A program made the translations under genes and the position numbers. The notes beneath the pieces are model-generated. The model saw only the letters and a program-made list of their open reading frames with translations. It did no database searches and had not been told where the DNA came from. DNA of 64,000 bases from Cantharellus purpuraceus (taxonomy: Eukaryota > Basidiomycota > Agaricomycetes > Cantharellales > Hydnaceae), in contig JALBUN010000020.1 of assembly GCA_025174535.1 (NCBI GenBank), positions 558,001 through 622,000 on the forward strand, in the 5' to 3' direction. Below are positions 53,327-64,000 of the stretch, piece after piece. Within the stretch, counting starts at the first letter, position 1. Every line of letters begins with the position of its first letter.

Positions 53327-54234
53327 ATGGCTAACTACCCTGATGTTTCTGTCATTGGCTTCGTGGTTCATAAGAAAGCGATACGTATATACAAGGCGGA
53401 GTTCCTGTACCTAACTACAGACTCCAATTCACTTCCAACTTCGACTTCTACCAACCCAATCGTTTCGACTTCATCTATCTTGAAGCACTGGCAAGTGAGT
53501 ATGCCATACTACGCAATGACCTTGCCAGCAGCTTCTGGGAGACGTTGAAGATGAAAACTCGATACATTCTCACAGCTGCTCATGGATGGGATGGCAAGTC
53601 AGCCCTCGAACCTCTCCCTTCTGAGATCCCTCTTGGAAAACTCCAGGAGATAGATATGATTCCCCCTCCTTTTCCAGCTTGTAACCAACTCTCATTCAAC
53701 TTCTTCCTCCTCCCAGAGAAACCCTCTGTCATACGTGAATGGATCTGTGCTTGGCAGAATCAGTCTCGCCAGCTCTCTGCATGGATCTGCAAATCCAAAA
53801 TCAATAGTGCACGCATCCCAGGCTGCTCCTGGAGGTTGCCACCTCCACCACTCTACTCCCATCCTTTGGATGATGTGTCAGAATTTGATGATGGAATCTC
53901 CCAAGCTGCTGAGGTGAACTCCACTATATCCGAGTCCTCTCTCCCCTCTCTCCCAGTCATTTGTGCTTTCAGAGCCCATGCTGAACCTGATGGTCTCAAA
54001 AGACCCTGTGAGTCGTCCCCTTTCGAGGCCAATCGTGATGGTGATGATGCCAACAAGAAACAACTTGTGTTGTGGCAGCCTTCAGTGACCCAACTTCGAG
54101 AGATGTACCTTTCCCTTTCACGTGGATATGTTAGCTCATACTCTGCTCCCATGTCTTCTATCACCACTCCTCCCAACTCACCAGCTCCTCCTCCCTATCA
54201 CAAAAACTCAACTCACTCCTATGATCCTTGAGTT
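53327..54234 (+). pseudogene. Accessory gene of Gypsy-1 downstream of Pol (frameshifted)
   Basis: First frame MANYPDVSVIGFVVHKKAIR...LYLTTDSNS shifts at about 53440 to FDFYQPNRFDFIYLEALASE, LRNDLASSFWETLKMKTRYI and continues open to 54234. The joined product would be about 300 aa. The latter part is rich in Pro and Ser (PPPPLYSHPLDDVSE). No domain was recognised. It is in sense orientation between Pol and the 3' LTR, a place where some retrotransposons carry additional genes. Confidence 0.5.
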
Positions 54235-54308
54235 CCTAAACCTCATAAGTATCCTCTGTCAACGCCTCAAATTTTTCTAGTTTGATAGAGATTGGTAATG
54301 GCACTGAT
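54235..54308 (-). repeat. Second copy of the Copia Gag start, joined to an LTR
   Basis: About 70 bp match 42660-42729 (the minus-strand reading IKLENFEVLTED), and the following LTR starts at the same base in both places. This is unexpected just before a 3' LTR. Confidence 0.7.
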
Positions 54309-54619
54309 TGTATGGGAACCACCTTTTCCCTATCAAATTCCATTTATGCAGCACCAATGTGCTATTCTTTGCTTTTCCACTCCTAAATATCAGCATATAT
54401 ACCTGGAATGGACTTATTCAAATATTCTCTAATTTTTCATATTTCTTCGGGAATATTCCATGCAGAACTTGGCCCAGAATCATTTATTTCTGCTGTGCTA
54501 CAGTTGTGGACCCATAGGCACCCACAAACCTTCGCACAGCCAGCTCTCCCCCTTTGGACCAGGCATTCAGCCTGAATTCAAGCTCAGATCTCTCTGATCA
54601 ATAAATATTCTCTAACTTG
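54309..54619 (+). repeat. Truncated Gypsy-1 LTR e
   Basis: Matches the first 322 bp of LTR c with an 11-bp deletion, then ends abruptly at CTCTAACTTG, where unrelated sequence begins. It is positioned as the 3' LTR. Confidence 0.85.
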
Positions 54620-55142
54620 GGTCACAAACAACTTAATCATGACCTCAATCGGGATGCTGCAGTAGCAATTGCATCCTCCTCATCCATTGAAACGGATGAG
54701 GATACTGCAACAACATTGGGGACGACTGAGAGCCATCCCCCTCCAGAGCCATATGAACAAGATGACCATATGGACACCAACTTGTCAGAGCAGCTTCATA
54801 AGGAGCTGTATGATTAAAAAGTACTGAATGAGACACATGGCAAGTCATTGCCTGCTGTCACATCATCACAGCCTGTGGCATCATCATCACAGGAAACAGT
54901 TGGTCTCATCAACAATAATCCAAGTAAACTGCCTTGGATTGACTCTTGAGAATTTGAGAGTCATGATTGGGATGATACTGACCCAATCTGAGAGGACTAC
55001 AACTACAAATGTGGTCTCCTTCTGTCTAGCATCCCCAAGGGTGCTAAACAACAAGGCAAACTCAAGGAGTTTGCCCTGTCTGAGATTGAAGCTAAAATCA
55101 ATTAGCTTTGTAAGGAGTATATGGCTGGCATCACCAGCCATA
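54620..55142 (+). pseudogene. Decayed unidentified coding remnant
   Basis: Reads HKQLNHDLNRDAAVAIASSS, DHMDTNLSEQLHKELYD, stop, then SHDWDDTDP and KQQGKLKEFALSEIEAK with further stops. The amino-acid pattern looks like former protein, but no family was recognised. Cut on the right by DNA element copy D. Confidence 0.35.
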
Positions 55143-55411
55143 GATGTATGTTCAGAATGATGCTGTTATACAATATTCTGATGTATATGAGATATACATC
55201 AGAATTTTAATGATAATAATAAAAATAGGGAGTTACAATTTGGATATCCTAAAAGATTTCAGATGTCCAAAATTATTATAAATATAAAAATATATTTCAT
55301 ATTTTAATAAACTTTAGAAGATAAGATATTTGGTTGAGAGCAACATAATTATTTACATGGATATACTAGGAATGTATGTATTAATATAATTATATAGGAT
55401 ATTTAGATATA
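55143..55411 (+). mobile_element. Small DNA element copy D (truncated)
   Basis: Matches the first 270 bp of copies A-C with more divergence. It starts GATGTATGTTCAGAA after ATA and has the perfect palindrome at 55175-55205. It ends at TATA, where the Tc1 terminus begins. Confidence 0.8.
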
Positions 55412-56560
55412 CAGTGACTCAAAAAACCATTTCAAGGTTTGCTTGTTTTGACTTTACAGTGCCATAACCTAACAAATAAATTTGGTAAAATATCCAAAAT
55501 ATTACTATATATAGTAAAGCATCTTATCTTCAAGAAATTTGTTGAATAATGTTGATCAGCTGTGATCTGATAGAGATATGGAAACATTGATCCAGTCATA
55601 TCATTGAAACAGTTTTTTGGCCAGCTGATCTGTGACTGAAAATCTGCTTTTGTGGACCTCCAGACAGTACCTGTTGTGACATATTTCACATATAATGATT
55701 TCTTTATGTCACATGATTCTTGAACAATAGCCAAATAGACCATAACAACTTGTTGATCTGCTCTACATTATCATAAAGCCTCTGTCTCCCTCTCTACAGA
55801 CTCATATCCTTTCCCTCTTTGATTCAGGCATCTCAGGCTATCAAATCTCATCTCAGACTGGTGTATCCAATGCTACTATCTCCAGAATATGCTCTAAACA
55901 CTCATCCCACCTTCCAAAGTCTCCTGGTGATCATTCAAACAAACTTTCAGATACTAATATTTGCCATGCTGTTCATCTTATTGGCTCTGGCAGAGCTGAA
56001 AATGCTGTCCAGGTCACTAAAGCACTTCAGGATGTCATCAACCAACCCTCTCAACACAAACAGTGAGGATTGGCTTGAAGAGCATTGGAATGAAGGCTGT
56101 GGTGAAGAAGAAAAGGCCAAGGCTCACCCACCATCACAGGAAGGAGAGGCTAGACTTTGCCATAAGTCACCAGCACTGGACTTTGGAGACTGGAAGAAGG
56201 TTGTTTGGTCAGATGAGATTAAAATTAATTGCTTGGGATCAGATGGCAAGAAATGGGTGTGGAAAAAGGCAAGAGAGGGATTGAGTGACCAATTAGTGGA
56301 GGGAACCCTGAAGTTTGGAGGAGGGTCCTTGATGATATGAGGCTGTATGCTGTGGGAGAGAGTTGGGGATGCATGCAAGATAGATGGGAGGATGGATGGA
56401 GACCTTTACATCAATATTCTGGAGGATGAACTCCAAAGCAGCCTTTCATATTATGGCAAGACACCATGCAGCATCATAATGACACATGGGTTCATCTGCT
56501 GACCAGCTGCTTCCTCACTTGATAGTACTACCATCCTAGGCAGTAGAAGTGTCTATGTTG
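55412..56560 (+). pseudogene. Tc1/mariner transposon relic
   Basis: Begins CAGTGACTCAAAAAACC directly after TA, the usual Tc1 terminus and target. The transposase remains in three frames: SGYQISSQTGVSNATISRIC (helix-turn-helix), VRIGLKSIGMKAVVKKKRPR, LEDWKKVVWSDEIKIN (first catalytic D), LKFGGGSLMI, WGCMLWERVGDACKIDGRMD and LYINILEDELQSSLSYYGKT. The segment with the second catalytic D and the C-terminus is lost, and no right terminal repeat was found. Confidence 0.82.
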
Positions 56561-58384
56561 TTATGAACTCCTCAGTAGATGTCTGCAAGAAAACCACAAA
56601 TTGGTTCTGGAGTGCTCTCAAGAAGAGAGAGGTCAGCATCATCCACTGAGACCAACCTTGTCTCCTCCACATTCATATTGTGGATGAAGATTTGTGAGAA
56701 CCCCACCAGCCCAATAGGCATGGCCTTAATGCACATTATTGACATGATATCTCATCAATCAGAGGACTGTACTACAAGAGAATTGTCTGGACCTAATCCC
56801 CACATGAAGAACACATGTGGATTCAATATTGAGGAGGCTGGTCACCTTTTGTGTCCAGTAGATATGAACTACCCTGTGTAAGCCTCTCAGGATTAGTTAA
56901 ATATCTCTCTATCCTCATCATCATCCTTGTCATCATGGTCTGCAAACTTCTCAGTGTCAAGCAAAAACTACGTGATTGCCCCAACAAAGCTACAACAACT
57001 GCCTTATCTATATTTTTCTACCCGAGTGGCGCATACAACCCCACAGAGGGGTTCAAAGGCCTCCTCCGCAGTGAGGATCTCGTATGTGAGTTTTTTTTTA
57101 AGCAGCTACTGAATGAATGACTATCAGGCTTGCAAATATATCTACACCAGTCCCAGGAGCTGGGGCGGCGAAAACAGCTAGTTCAGGAATACTTGTTTGG
57201 GCAGTGCCAAGCTTGTGGACGTGTTGAGCGTCATCCTGCTCTCTGGCATATATCGCCTCGCGGGTTTGTGGCACCCTCATACATGTACGTCTCCGCTTGC
57301 ATATTCCGACGCACCGTATTGCGGATGCGTAGCCTTATCTAGTGAAGCATACCGAAAAGCTGGAGGTCGGTTCGACCGCCCAAATTCTTTCGAGCCATCA
57401 TGGAACTCCTCGAGGACTCCTATTGCGAGGAGAATTGAGGAGATTCGCGACGTGACGGCATGGTGGAACCGGTGAGTGCGAACGCAAAAATAGTTAGTTA
57501 TTGCTTACTTGTGTTGAGGAAGTCGGGTGTTTCTCTGGGCTGCTGATGTCTCTGTGGGTGCCGATAGCCTGGACTCTTTAGCGTTGATGAAGGCTCAGAA
57601 AGTTTCCAAACGAATGGCACTGGCCAACACGGCCAGTCGTGTTGATTGTGACTGGATGAAACCTTTTTGCGAGCGCATTGGGAAATTTCAATGCCTGCTC
57701 ATCTTCCTTGCAACTTGCGATGTCGTATAGGCTTGGAATAGTTTTTCGCATCTGATAAAGAGGATCGAGTGGACAGATACGCATTCCTACCTCTTCAATG
57801 CGGAGACCTCATGTCTTGAATAGTTGCCTCACGGACCTCTGTAGTGGTAGGTGATATTGTTGCTTGTACAAGAGGTTGGACTATAATTAGTGGGGACGAC
57901 ATCTGGTAGAGCGCGATCGAGAAACGCCCAGGCCTCGTGTTCGACCAATTGAGTAACCAGTGCTTTCTTCATTTCTTAGTAACATGTGCTAGCTGGAGGC
58001 ATGGAAGTATAGGCTAGCGCCATCGTCAAACGGCATGTACATAGCTGCGATTTCCCTTCATGCCACTTGTTTAGATGAACGGCTTAGCTTGTGTGTCGAG
58101 TTCATATGCCAGCGTACACAACGCACAGCATGGTGATTAGTTGGGACGCCCAGGTCTGATCTAGGGCCTGCTCTACCCCACATGCTTCTTTCGATGGATA
58201 GATAAGGCCACAAGACACTGGCCCCTTTTGACACAAGTTACATATGGACCAGAAATAGAAATATGGAGATAACCAGACGCAAGTTCCTGTACGTCCAGCG
58301 GAAGCAGTCGCACTCGCAATAGTCACGTGCCCTTGACACGCAGAGTTTGTCATCGGGTGATGACGTCATCAGCCTTTGCGCTGT
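56561..58384. other. Intergenic region upstream of the kinase
   Basis: No confident gene. A 70-aa plus-strand frame at 57130-57342 contains CQACGRVERHPALWHISPRG, with a cysteine pair, and could be an exon remnant. A CACGTG-like site (GTCACGTGCCC, about 58321) and TGACGTCA (about 58361) lie within 65 bp upstream of the kinase ATG. The latter is a perfect CRE/ATF-type bZIP site. Confidence 0.35.
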
Positions 58385-61374
58385 ATGTCCTCTGTGCGCT
58401 CCATCCCTGCCCAATCCCAAATCCCGGTCACTCAGGTGGCTCCTTTTTCTTCTTATATTCCACAAACGTCGCCTCATCGTGTTCTCCGTTTAGCTCTATC
58501 GCAAACTTGAAATAGTAGGCAAAGGAGCATATGGCTCTGTACACCGTGGAATACACATCCCAACAGGCGACGTCGTCGCCCTCAAGATTATCAACCTTGA
58601 TACTCCCGACGATGATGTAGAGGATATCCAACGCGAGGTTGCACTCCTTAGCCAACTCCGAGGGCCTGGGACAAACAACATCACAAAATACTATGGCTGC
58701 TACCTCGACGGGCCTCGTGTTTGGATAGTGATGGACTTTGCGAGCGGTGGCAGTGTACGCACCCTCATGAAGGCGACAAAGTCTAATGTCATCGACGAAC
58801 GATACTCAGTCATCATTGTCCGCGAACTACTCGTCGCCCTCGCCTATCTCCACAAGTCGGGCGTCATACATCGTGATATCAAAGCCGCAAACATCCTTGT
58901 TACCGATCAAGGACGCATCCTTCTCGCTGACTTTGGTGTATCCGCTCTTCTACCCACCACCCAGTCAAAGCGCACTACATTCGTGGGAACACCGTACTGG
59001 ATGGCTCCGGAAGTCATCACGTCTGGCTCACTCTACGATTCAAAAGCAGATGTTTGGAGTCTTGGAATCACACTCTATGAGATGGCAACTGGGTCTCCGC
59101 CACATTCAAATCAAGTGGAGATGCGCGTGCTGGCGCTTATTCCCAGCACAAAACCACCCAGGCTGACAGAAACCGAAGGAAGTAAGGACATGCGGGATTT
59201 TCTCACTACTTGTCTAAAGGAGGTACCTGGTGAAGTGAGTGCAGGTGTGTATAACAGTGTAGAAGATATTCACCCGTGCATAAGCGCGCGACGGCGGAGG
59301 AGCTGAGCAAGACCAGGTGGATCAAGAACGCCACGAAGACACCCGTGTCTGTTCTAAAGGAACTCATCATTCAGTATGACGCCTGGTATCGCGCCGGTGG
59401 CATCCGCAAGAGTCTTTTGAACAGTGACGCGGAGGATGATGAGAGGTCCGTACACTCTTCCTATGTATCACACTCGTTATACCTGACATGTCATTTCCAG
59501 CATGAGAACAGGGGTGCGAGAAAGCACATGGGAGTTTGACACCGTTCGCGCTCGATCATCATCTATGGGTTTTTCATCGTTCGCCTCCGACTCGGATGAG
59601 CCACACGTTGACTCGACCCAACAGCCTGGCAGGGACGACATGTCGCCCCCGCGTATCCCTCCACGTTCTTTGCGCATGCTTTTCGAAGATGCCGATAATC
59701 CCAGTTCTGGCTTAGACGCGTTTCGTATCCAGCCCCAGTCGCGCATCACTACCCCCACACCCGCTCCGCAATCGTCCGGTCGACAGTCTCCTCTCGATCC
59801 ACCACGCGATAGTGACAAGACCATCAAACAACCTTTGTCTTATCCTCCACCGTCTGATGCACCTCCAACCCCCCCTGTTCCGCGCTCATCATCTCCAACT
59901 CCCTCGCCTTCTCCCTCGCCTTCGTCGCGTAAGCGCACATCTGACCCAGCCACAGCGCGCCAACCTACTTTCGCTTTTCCACCCCTCCAACCGCCATCTA
60001 CAGCAACACCACGAGCCAACTCGAGATATCGCATGCGCACACCTGTTTCTTCCTCAGAAGAGGAGGCTTCTGAACAGTATCAACGCTCAGCGCGCACCCC
60101 TACCTATCGCGAGGTTCGAAACAGCCGTGGTCTCCCTGACATCTCTATACCTCCCAACCCGCGTTTGCAGGAGCCCGCCGGTGAGACCTCACCAGTCCGT
60201 TCACCTTCGCCACCATTAGCACCGTTTCCCACTGCAGGTGGTGTCCGGAGTGATTCCATAGCTTCAGGTTCGTCCTCCTCCACTATTCGCCGCGTACGTA
60301 AAGTCGCAGTGGCATCACCGGTCAATTTCCACTTTCCTCCAACTTCGCGCGCGCGAGGCGGCTCACATTCCACAGCGGCGGTAGAGTTTGTACCAGTGCC
60401 TGGACCCGCACCGTCGTCCTCTCAGATCACCTCATCTCCTATCGAGGCAGAGTTTGACATGTCCACTCCACCATCAGCTTTATCGACGTCACCATCACAT
60501 CAAGCTACACATTCTCTGGATAATCCGGTTCCTATGCAGCATGCGGTATTTGGGCTCTCACCGTCACTGGCGACGCCGTTCTCCCGTGCGCATAGCGCAA
60601 CACCCGCCGGTGGACGCTCTGCGAGTGGCTTGGGACAAGGGGCGGCGTTGTCGAGAGGTCCATCGCTCAACCGTCAAGGGTCGGTGGCTGTGATGGAGAC
60701 TGTGCCCATGCCGAGTGTGGCGCCGTTGAGATTGGCACCGCGGAGGAATAGGAGTGGGAGCGCGAGCGCGGGTGCTAGTGGATATCGGAGCGAGGGGGAG
60801 GCGGGAGGGTTGCGTGTCCCCCCTATTGCACTGAGGGATGTTTTGAAAGTGAGTACATGTGTAATTCATCACGACGTTGTGCCGACGTAGAATCATTGTG
60901 TAGTTGAGTCCGCTGCCAATGGATATGGCTAGTGGCGCGGGGGACCTGCTTCCCCCTTCACCGTCTGTGCTCTCCCCCATAAATCGACCGTTCACACACC
61001 ACCCCCTCAATATCAATACTAGTAATTCCAGTTCTACTGAACATGCGCACGCTCATCAAGGCGCCCCGCCCGTCCCTCCGCACAGTGATACCCACCCTCA
61101 CGCACAGACACACCTAGAACCGCTGAAGCCACCTCCGATACGTCCGTTGGACTTTATGGCGTTTGTGGCGTCGTCTGCGGAGACGCATGTAGAGCTCGCG
61201 CGGACGGTGGATGAGCTCTCGCGGTGGTTGGCAGTGGTAGAGGTGGGATTGGCAGGGGTGTTGGAGAAGGTGTCTGTGGGGTTGGAAGAGAGAAATATTA
61301 TCCAGGAGGAGCAGGAAGGGGGGCATAAGGGGGGGCATAAGGGGGCGGGTGAATGTAATGTGAGGAGGGAGTAG
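58385..61374 (+). CDS. Germinal-centre (Ste20-related) protein kinase, Kic1/Nak1 type
   Basis: Proposed exons are 58385-58435, 58494-59234, 59285-59445, 59501-60848 and 60904-61374, with GT-AG introns of 50-58 bp, giving about 923 aa. The kinase domain is N-terminal (about 18-285): glycine loop GKGAYG (26-31), Lys48 in VALKII, HRDIKAAN with catalytic Asp145, DFG at 163-165, the Ste20 signature GTPYWMAPE, and a last subdomain restored by splicing (CLKEVPGE-RATAEEL). WIKNATKTPVSVLKELI after it is typical of Kic1/Nak1 relatives, which act in the RAM/MOR pathway for cell polarity and separation. A long Ser/Pro-rich region follows, then a C-terminal coiled-coil segment (HVELARTVDELSRWLAVVEV). All conserved residues are present. 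Exon 1 is the least certain. Confidence 0.88.
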
Positions 61375-61429
61375 GAGGGAGAATGCGAAAATTATACTAC
61401 AAGGGTAGCCTTTTTGATATACACATGGG

Positions 61430-61880
61430 TTATATACGCCACAGCCGGATTGTGACTTCCAGTGACTATTACTGTGATCCAGTTGGGCCCAGGCTCTCAC
61501 AACCTAATCGCGCTGGTAATCGAAGGCAACCCCCTAGCCCCCTAACCCCTCTTCCGTGAACTATTAAAACATGTTCATGGCATTCCAGCGATACATTGGC
61601 GGCGAATAGGCGCACACTCGTCTCTGGTCAATACCCGGACACAGTGAGCTGTAAGGAGTCGAGCGCTGTTTTTGGCGTCTCCTCTCTACTGTGTCAGGTA
61701 TTTCAGAGCAGGCAAGGCATCTCATCCGCGCCACAATACAACATAATAGACAATGCAGTATCTAAAAAAAAGGCATACTTTATATCCTACAACTATTACA
61801 TCATCATTTTCAACAGGATGAGGCTATCCCACCCAATTTTGTCTGTTACGCACCCTTGAGACCACTGCCCACGAGATTCG
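61430..61880 (-). repeat. Inverted copy of the zinc-finger downstream block
   Basis: Reverse complement of the block at 3137-3620 and its relatives, including GGGCCCAGGCTCTCACAACC. It belongs to the fourth, inverted duplicate of the unit, next to the kinase 3' end. Confidence 0.6.
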
Positions 61881-61882
61881 AG

Positions 61883-62650
61883 TCATATACATTGTAGCGT
61901 TTCCCTTGCGTTATGCATGATCATCTCCAACGTTCCCATATCCTTCAAGCAACGCGAACAGGATACGCCATTCCCACTGCGGCCAATCTTCCTGTGACTG
62001 CAGATCGCAGTTAGCCTTGGGAGTTGGCAAGAATCGGAGGTGCAATACGACCCACCATGTAGAACAGGGGACACACTCCTTAACATGCCTTATGGCATTG
62101 GAGTGACTACGAAAAGGCTTCCCGCTGGTCGATAGACATATGGGAATGATCGGTTTGCGGTACGGAAACGAATGGGAGAAAAATGATGGAAAGGCAGTGT
62201 GGAAGTATTCTAATGATGGGGTCGGACTATACGTTTGGAGCAGGAGACGGCGCATGCTTATGGAGAGACAGCAGGCACCGAGGCATTGTCCGAATATCAC
62301 TCACCACGTACATCCCCACTCTTCAAGTCAGAATGTCCCAAGTAATGGGACAGTTGGTCTACCTTGGAAACGTGCTGGTGGAAATGAGCGCATACATACT
62401 CGAGTCGCTCTTTCTCTTGCCACCTAGCATCATGCGAAAGCCCTCGACCATCCTCGCTCGATGCAGTGGCAGACATCAACGTCGTAGGTGGAATAAGTCA
62501 ATGAGTACCACGAGATGAACCCAGTCCCTTTTGATGCCATGGATGGGGCGGCTACATGTGTCTAGACGACCAGCGGACGTTGAATAAATTACGGATGTAG
62601 TTGTAGAGTTCGAAGTAGAGGCGTAGCAGGACCCAGAGGCGGTGGCACTC
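61883..62650 (-). pseudogene. Zinc-finger family member 4 (broken)
   Basis: Minus-strand homologue of the three zinc-finger genes. The spliced finger (GKPFRSHSNAIRHVKEC), CPCST and the last exon (SHRKIGRSGNGVSCSRC) are recognisable. A one-base deletion in LKEW (reading LKSGDV) shifts the frame before the second finger. The first finger has lost a cysteine (CAHF for CTQC), and the N-terminal half is missing beyond about 62650. Confidence 0.75.
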
Positions 62651-63593
62651 CATAACCACCAATTGAAGGTTCAAGTTTCATATTCAATAGTGCTGAAGAT
62701 CTCATTTCCAATGACGGCTCAGAGGATGTCTCCTGAGATTGCGAGGTTACACACGATGCCAGCGAGATGACTCGGGCAAAAAAGAGGTTCTGACTGAGGA
62801 CGCGGCGTCCGTGATGTTGGGTCTTTGGGTCCAAAAACACATCCTCTCCCATGGTATGGTGCGCATGATCACATTTGTGTATTCTGATGCTGAATTTTGG
62901 GTCCACGTTGGCGTTACGGGTGGCAGAGACCTATATTGCGCCAGATCACTGGACGCCGGATTGACCCAGGGGTTCGGCGATGCCTGTTATCGCGATCGAC
63001 TAGAATTTTGACTCTCCACTGATTGCTCCTATAGTTCATCACTCTCGTTGACAATTCTGAAATACTGTCAAGCATGTCTATACATGTAGTTTTGGAATCC
63101 TTCCTAATGAGTAGTACACACATGCAAAGTCCCGACAGTATATGTAGGCGCTGTCAGCGCTAGTGATTTTCCCTCAGGTGTTTAATCTACAACTGAGGTG
63201 AGCGTATGTTATAGTCACAGTTTGTACAGTTGTACTCACTATTCCTTGTAGACTGAGAATAGTCAGATCTTAACATAGAGGAGCATGAACGGATCTGCTG
63301 TCAAGTTGTGCCAATGCTCATGCAAACCACCCCTCAATGCTATGTGCCAGCTCATGTAAATAAACAGGATATGTGTCTCTTGTTCAATGCAAAGTCTCTG
63401 CATTGCTTTCAGGCACATCACTGTGTCTGCTTCATGGTAACACCACATTGCCAGGTCAGACATGACATTCAGCAAATGAACATGAATTGAAGTGACACTC
63501 ATGCCAGGGATTCTATCTGTATTCCTCTAACCAGTTTAAGATGATGTTCACATGTGCTTGCCACACTCAAATCTAATAACAAAGTGGCTACTT
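62651..63593. other. Intergenic stretch, nothing recognised
   Basis: Open frames of 80-105 codons on both strands lack recognisable domains or repeat-family matches within the window. Confidence 0.3.
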
Positions 63594-63960
63594 TGTTATG
63601 ACCCAGATCCCTGCACACATGAAATCTATACTCCATATGGAAAGTGTCACATCTCTATCAGTCTGTCCAATCATCACCATTGCTCCTGCTCATCTGTCTC
63701 CAGTTCTGCTGATGTACTAGCATCACCATAGGAACTCAGGCATCCATTCCCATTGGACTTGGACATACTCACATAAGGCCCTTGGCCTCATCCATCACTG
63801 GAGTAATTATTATTATATTTCACATATGTATTTAAGTTGCACTACTGGGGACTTCATTCCCCAGTTTAAATATCAAATCATGTCTAGGTCCTAAGTCTGA
63901 TCCTACCTACTTAAGTCACACTCCATCTCCACAATCTTAGACACTGGTATTTAGTGAGGG
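63594..63960 (-). repeat. Gypsy-2-type LTR fragment 1
   Basis: Starts TGTTATGAC, then jumps to CCAGATCCCTGC, so about 35 bp are missing relative to the Gypsy-2 LTR. It continues with recognisable LTR sequence, including the CTGGGGACTTCATTCCCCAG hairpin, to GTGAGGG. It is cut by a second LTR start. Confidence 0.75.
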
Positions 63961-64000
63961 TGTTATGACTATATTCATTAACGACCAGATCCCCATCCAA
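63961..64000 (-). repeat. Gypsy-2-type LTR fragment 2 (continues beyond the window)
   Basis: TGTTATGACTATATTCATTA and the following bases match the LTR start. It lies directly against fragment 1. Confidence 0.7.

Larger units (their letters stand above)
42730..54619 (+). mobile_element. Gypsy-1 retrotransposon with internally inverted 5' half
   Basis: LTR c (42730-44142, plus) and LTR d (51380-52792, minus) are each 1413 bp. Between them PBS, Gag, protease, RT and most of integrase read on the minus strand. The Pol C-terminus (52793-53129) and an accessory gene (53327-54234) read on the plus strand, followed by a truncated 3' LTR (54309-54619). Pol is cut at a CTATC pentamer present at both broken ends (GATAG at 44143-44147, CTATC at 52793-52797). 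Joining them gives GPATYRLHMPAS. Thus an antisense LTR inserted in pol recombined with the 5' LTR and flipped the intervening segment. Confidence 0.82.

Noticed and set aside
59502..60890. 462-aa frame as an independent proline-rich gene
   Set aside because: It is exon 4 of the kinase; good splice sites at 59446-59500 and 60849-60903 join it to the neighbouring exons in phase.

Overview
The window looks like chromosomal DNA of a filamentous basidiomycete (probably Agaricomycetes). The evidence is short introns (50-70 bp is usual) in a Kic1/Nak1-type germinal-centre kinase gene, Gypsy and Copia retrotransposons that carry typical fungal Pol proteins, and a Tc1/mariner relic. Species was not determined. 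No rRNA, tRNA or CRISPR array was recognised by eye.

Left region (1 to about 19.6 kb): a degenerate segmental-duplication array. Its repeating unit is a plus-strand zinc-finger gene followed by minus-strand fragments of a mitochondrial iron-sulfur assembly gene (ISA2 type). Three zinc-finger genes (1944-3117, 6373-7628, 10663-11852) splice into complete frames with the same four-exon structure. A fourth, broken and inverted, lies at 61.9-62.6 kb. The best ISA2 copy (17310-14999, minus) is split in its last exon by a solo LTR with a perfect 5-bp target duplication. A 1.15-kb imperfect palindrome (422-1574) recurs at 17.4-19.65 kb.

Transposon nest (about 19.6 to 56.6 kb): a minus-strand Copia element (19640-42729) is interrupted by a 555-bp DNA element, by a 17.3-kb Gypsy chromovirus (Gypsy-2, 21829-39095, duplication ATGGC) and by a solo LTR. 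Gypsy-2 is itself interrupted by a 7.67-kb AT-rich element (24080-31748), a 1.7-kb insertion and a minisatellite-bearing insertion. Next comes Gypsy-1 (42730-54619). Its 5' part has been flipped by recombination between its 5' LTR and an antisense LTR inserted in pol; the two halves of the target duplication prove the join. A Tc1 relic sits in a fourth copy of the small DNA element.

The most unusual object is 24080-31748. It is far more AT-rich than its surroundings and is bounded by nearly identical 566-bp direct repeats. Its outer ends carry short inverted termini (GAYGCTTRTTC) and a TAG/TAG target duplication. It encodes a DDE_4 (IS5/PIF-Harbinger-like) transposase ending in a chromodomain, plus several unrecognised proteins: a repetitive coiled-coil protein, a 204-aa protein, small proteins and a tail-anchored membrane protein. 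A DNA transposon with LTR-like direct repeats and cargo genes is not a standard architecture.

Right region (56.6-64 kb): one clearly functional-looking host gene, the kinase at 58385-61374 (five exons, about 923 aa), then the inverted zinc-finger pseudogene unit, unassigned DNA and two LTR fragments of the Gypsy-2 family at the window edge.
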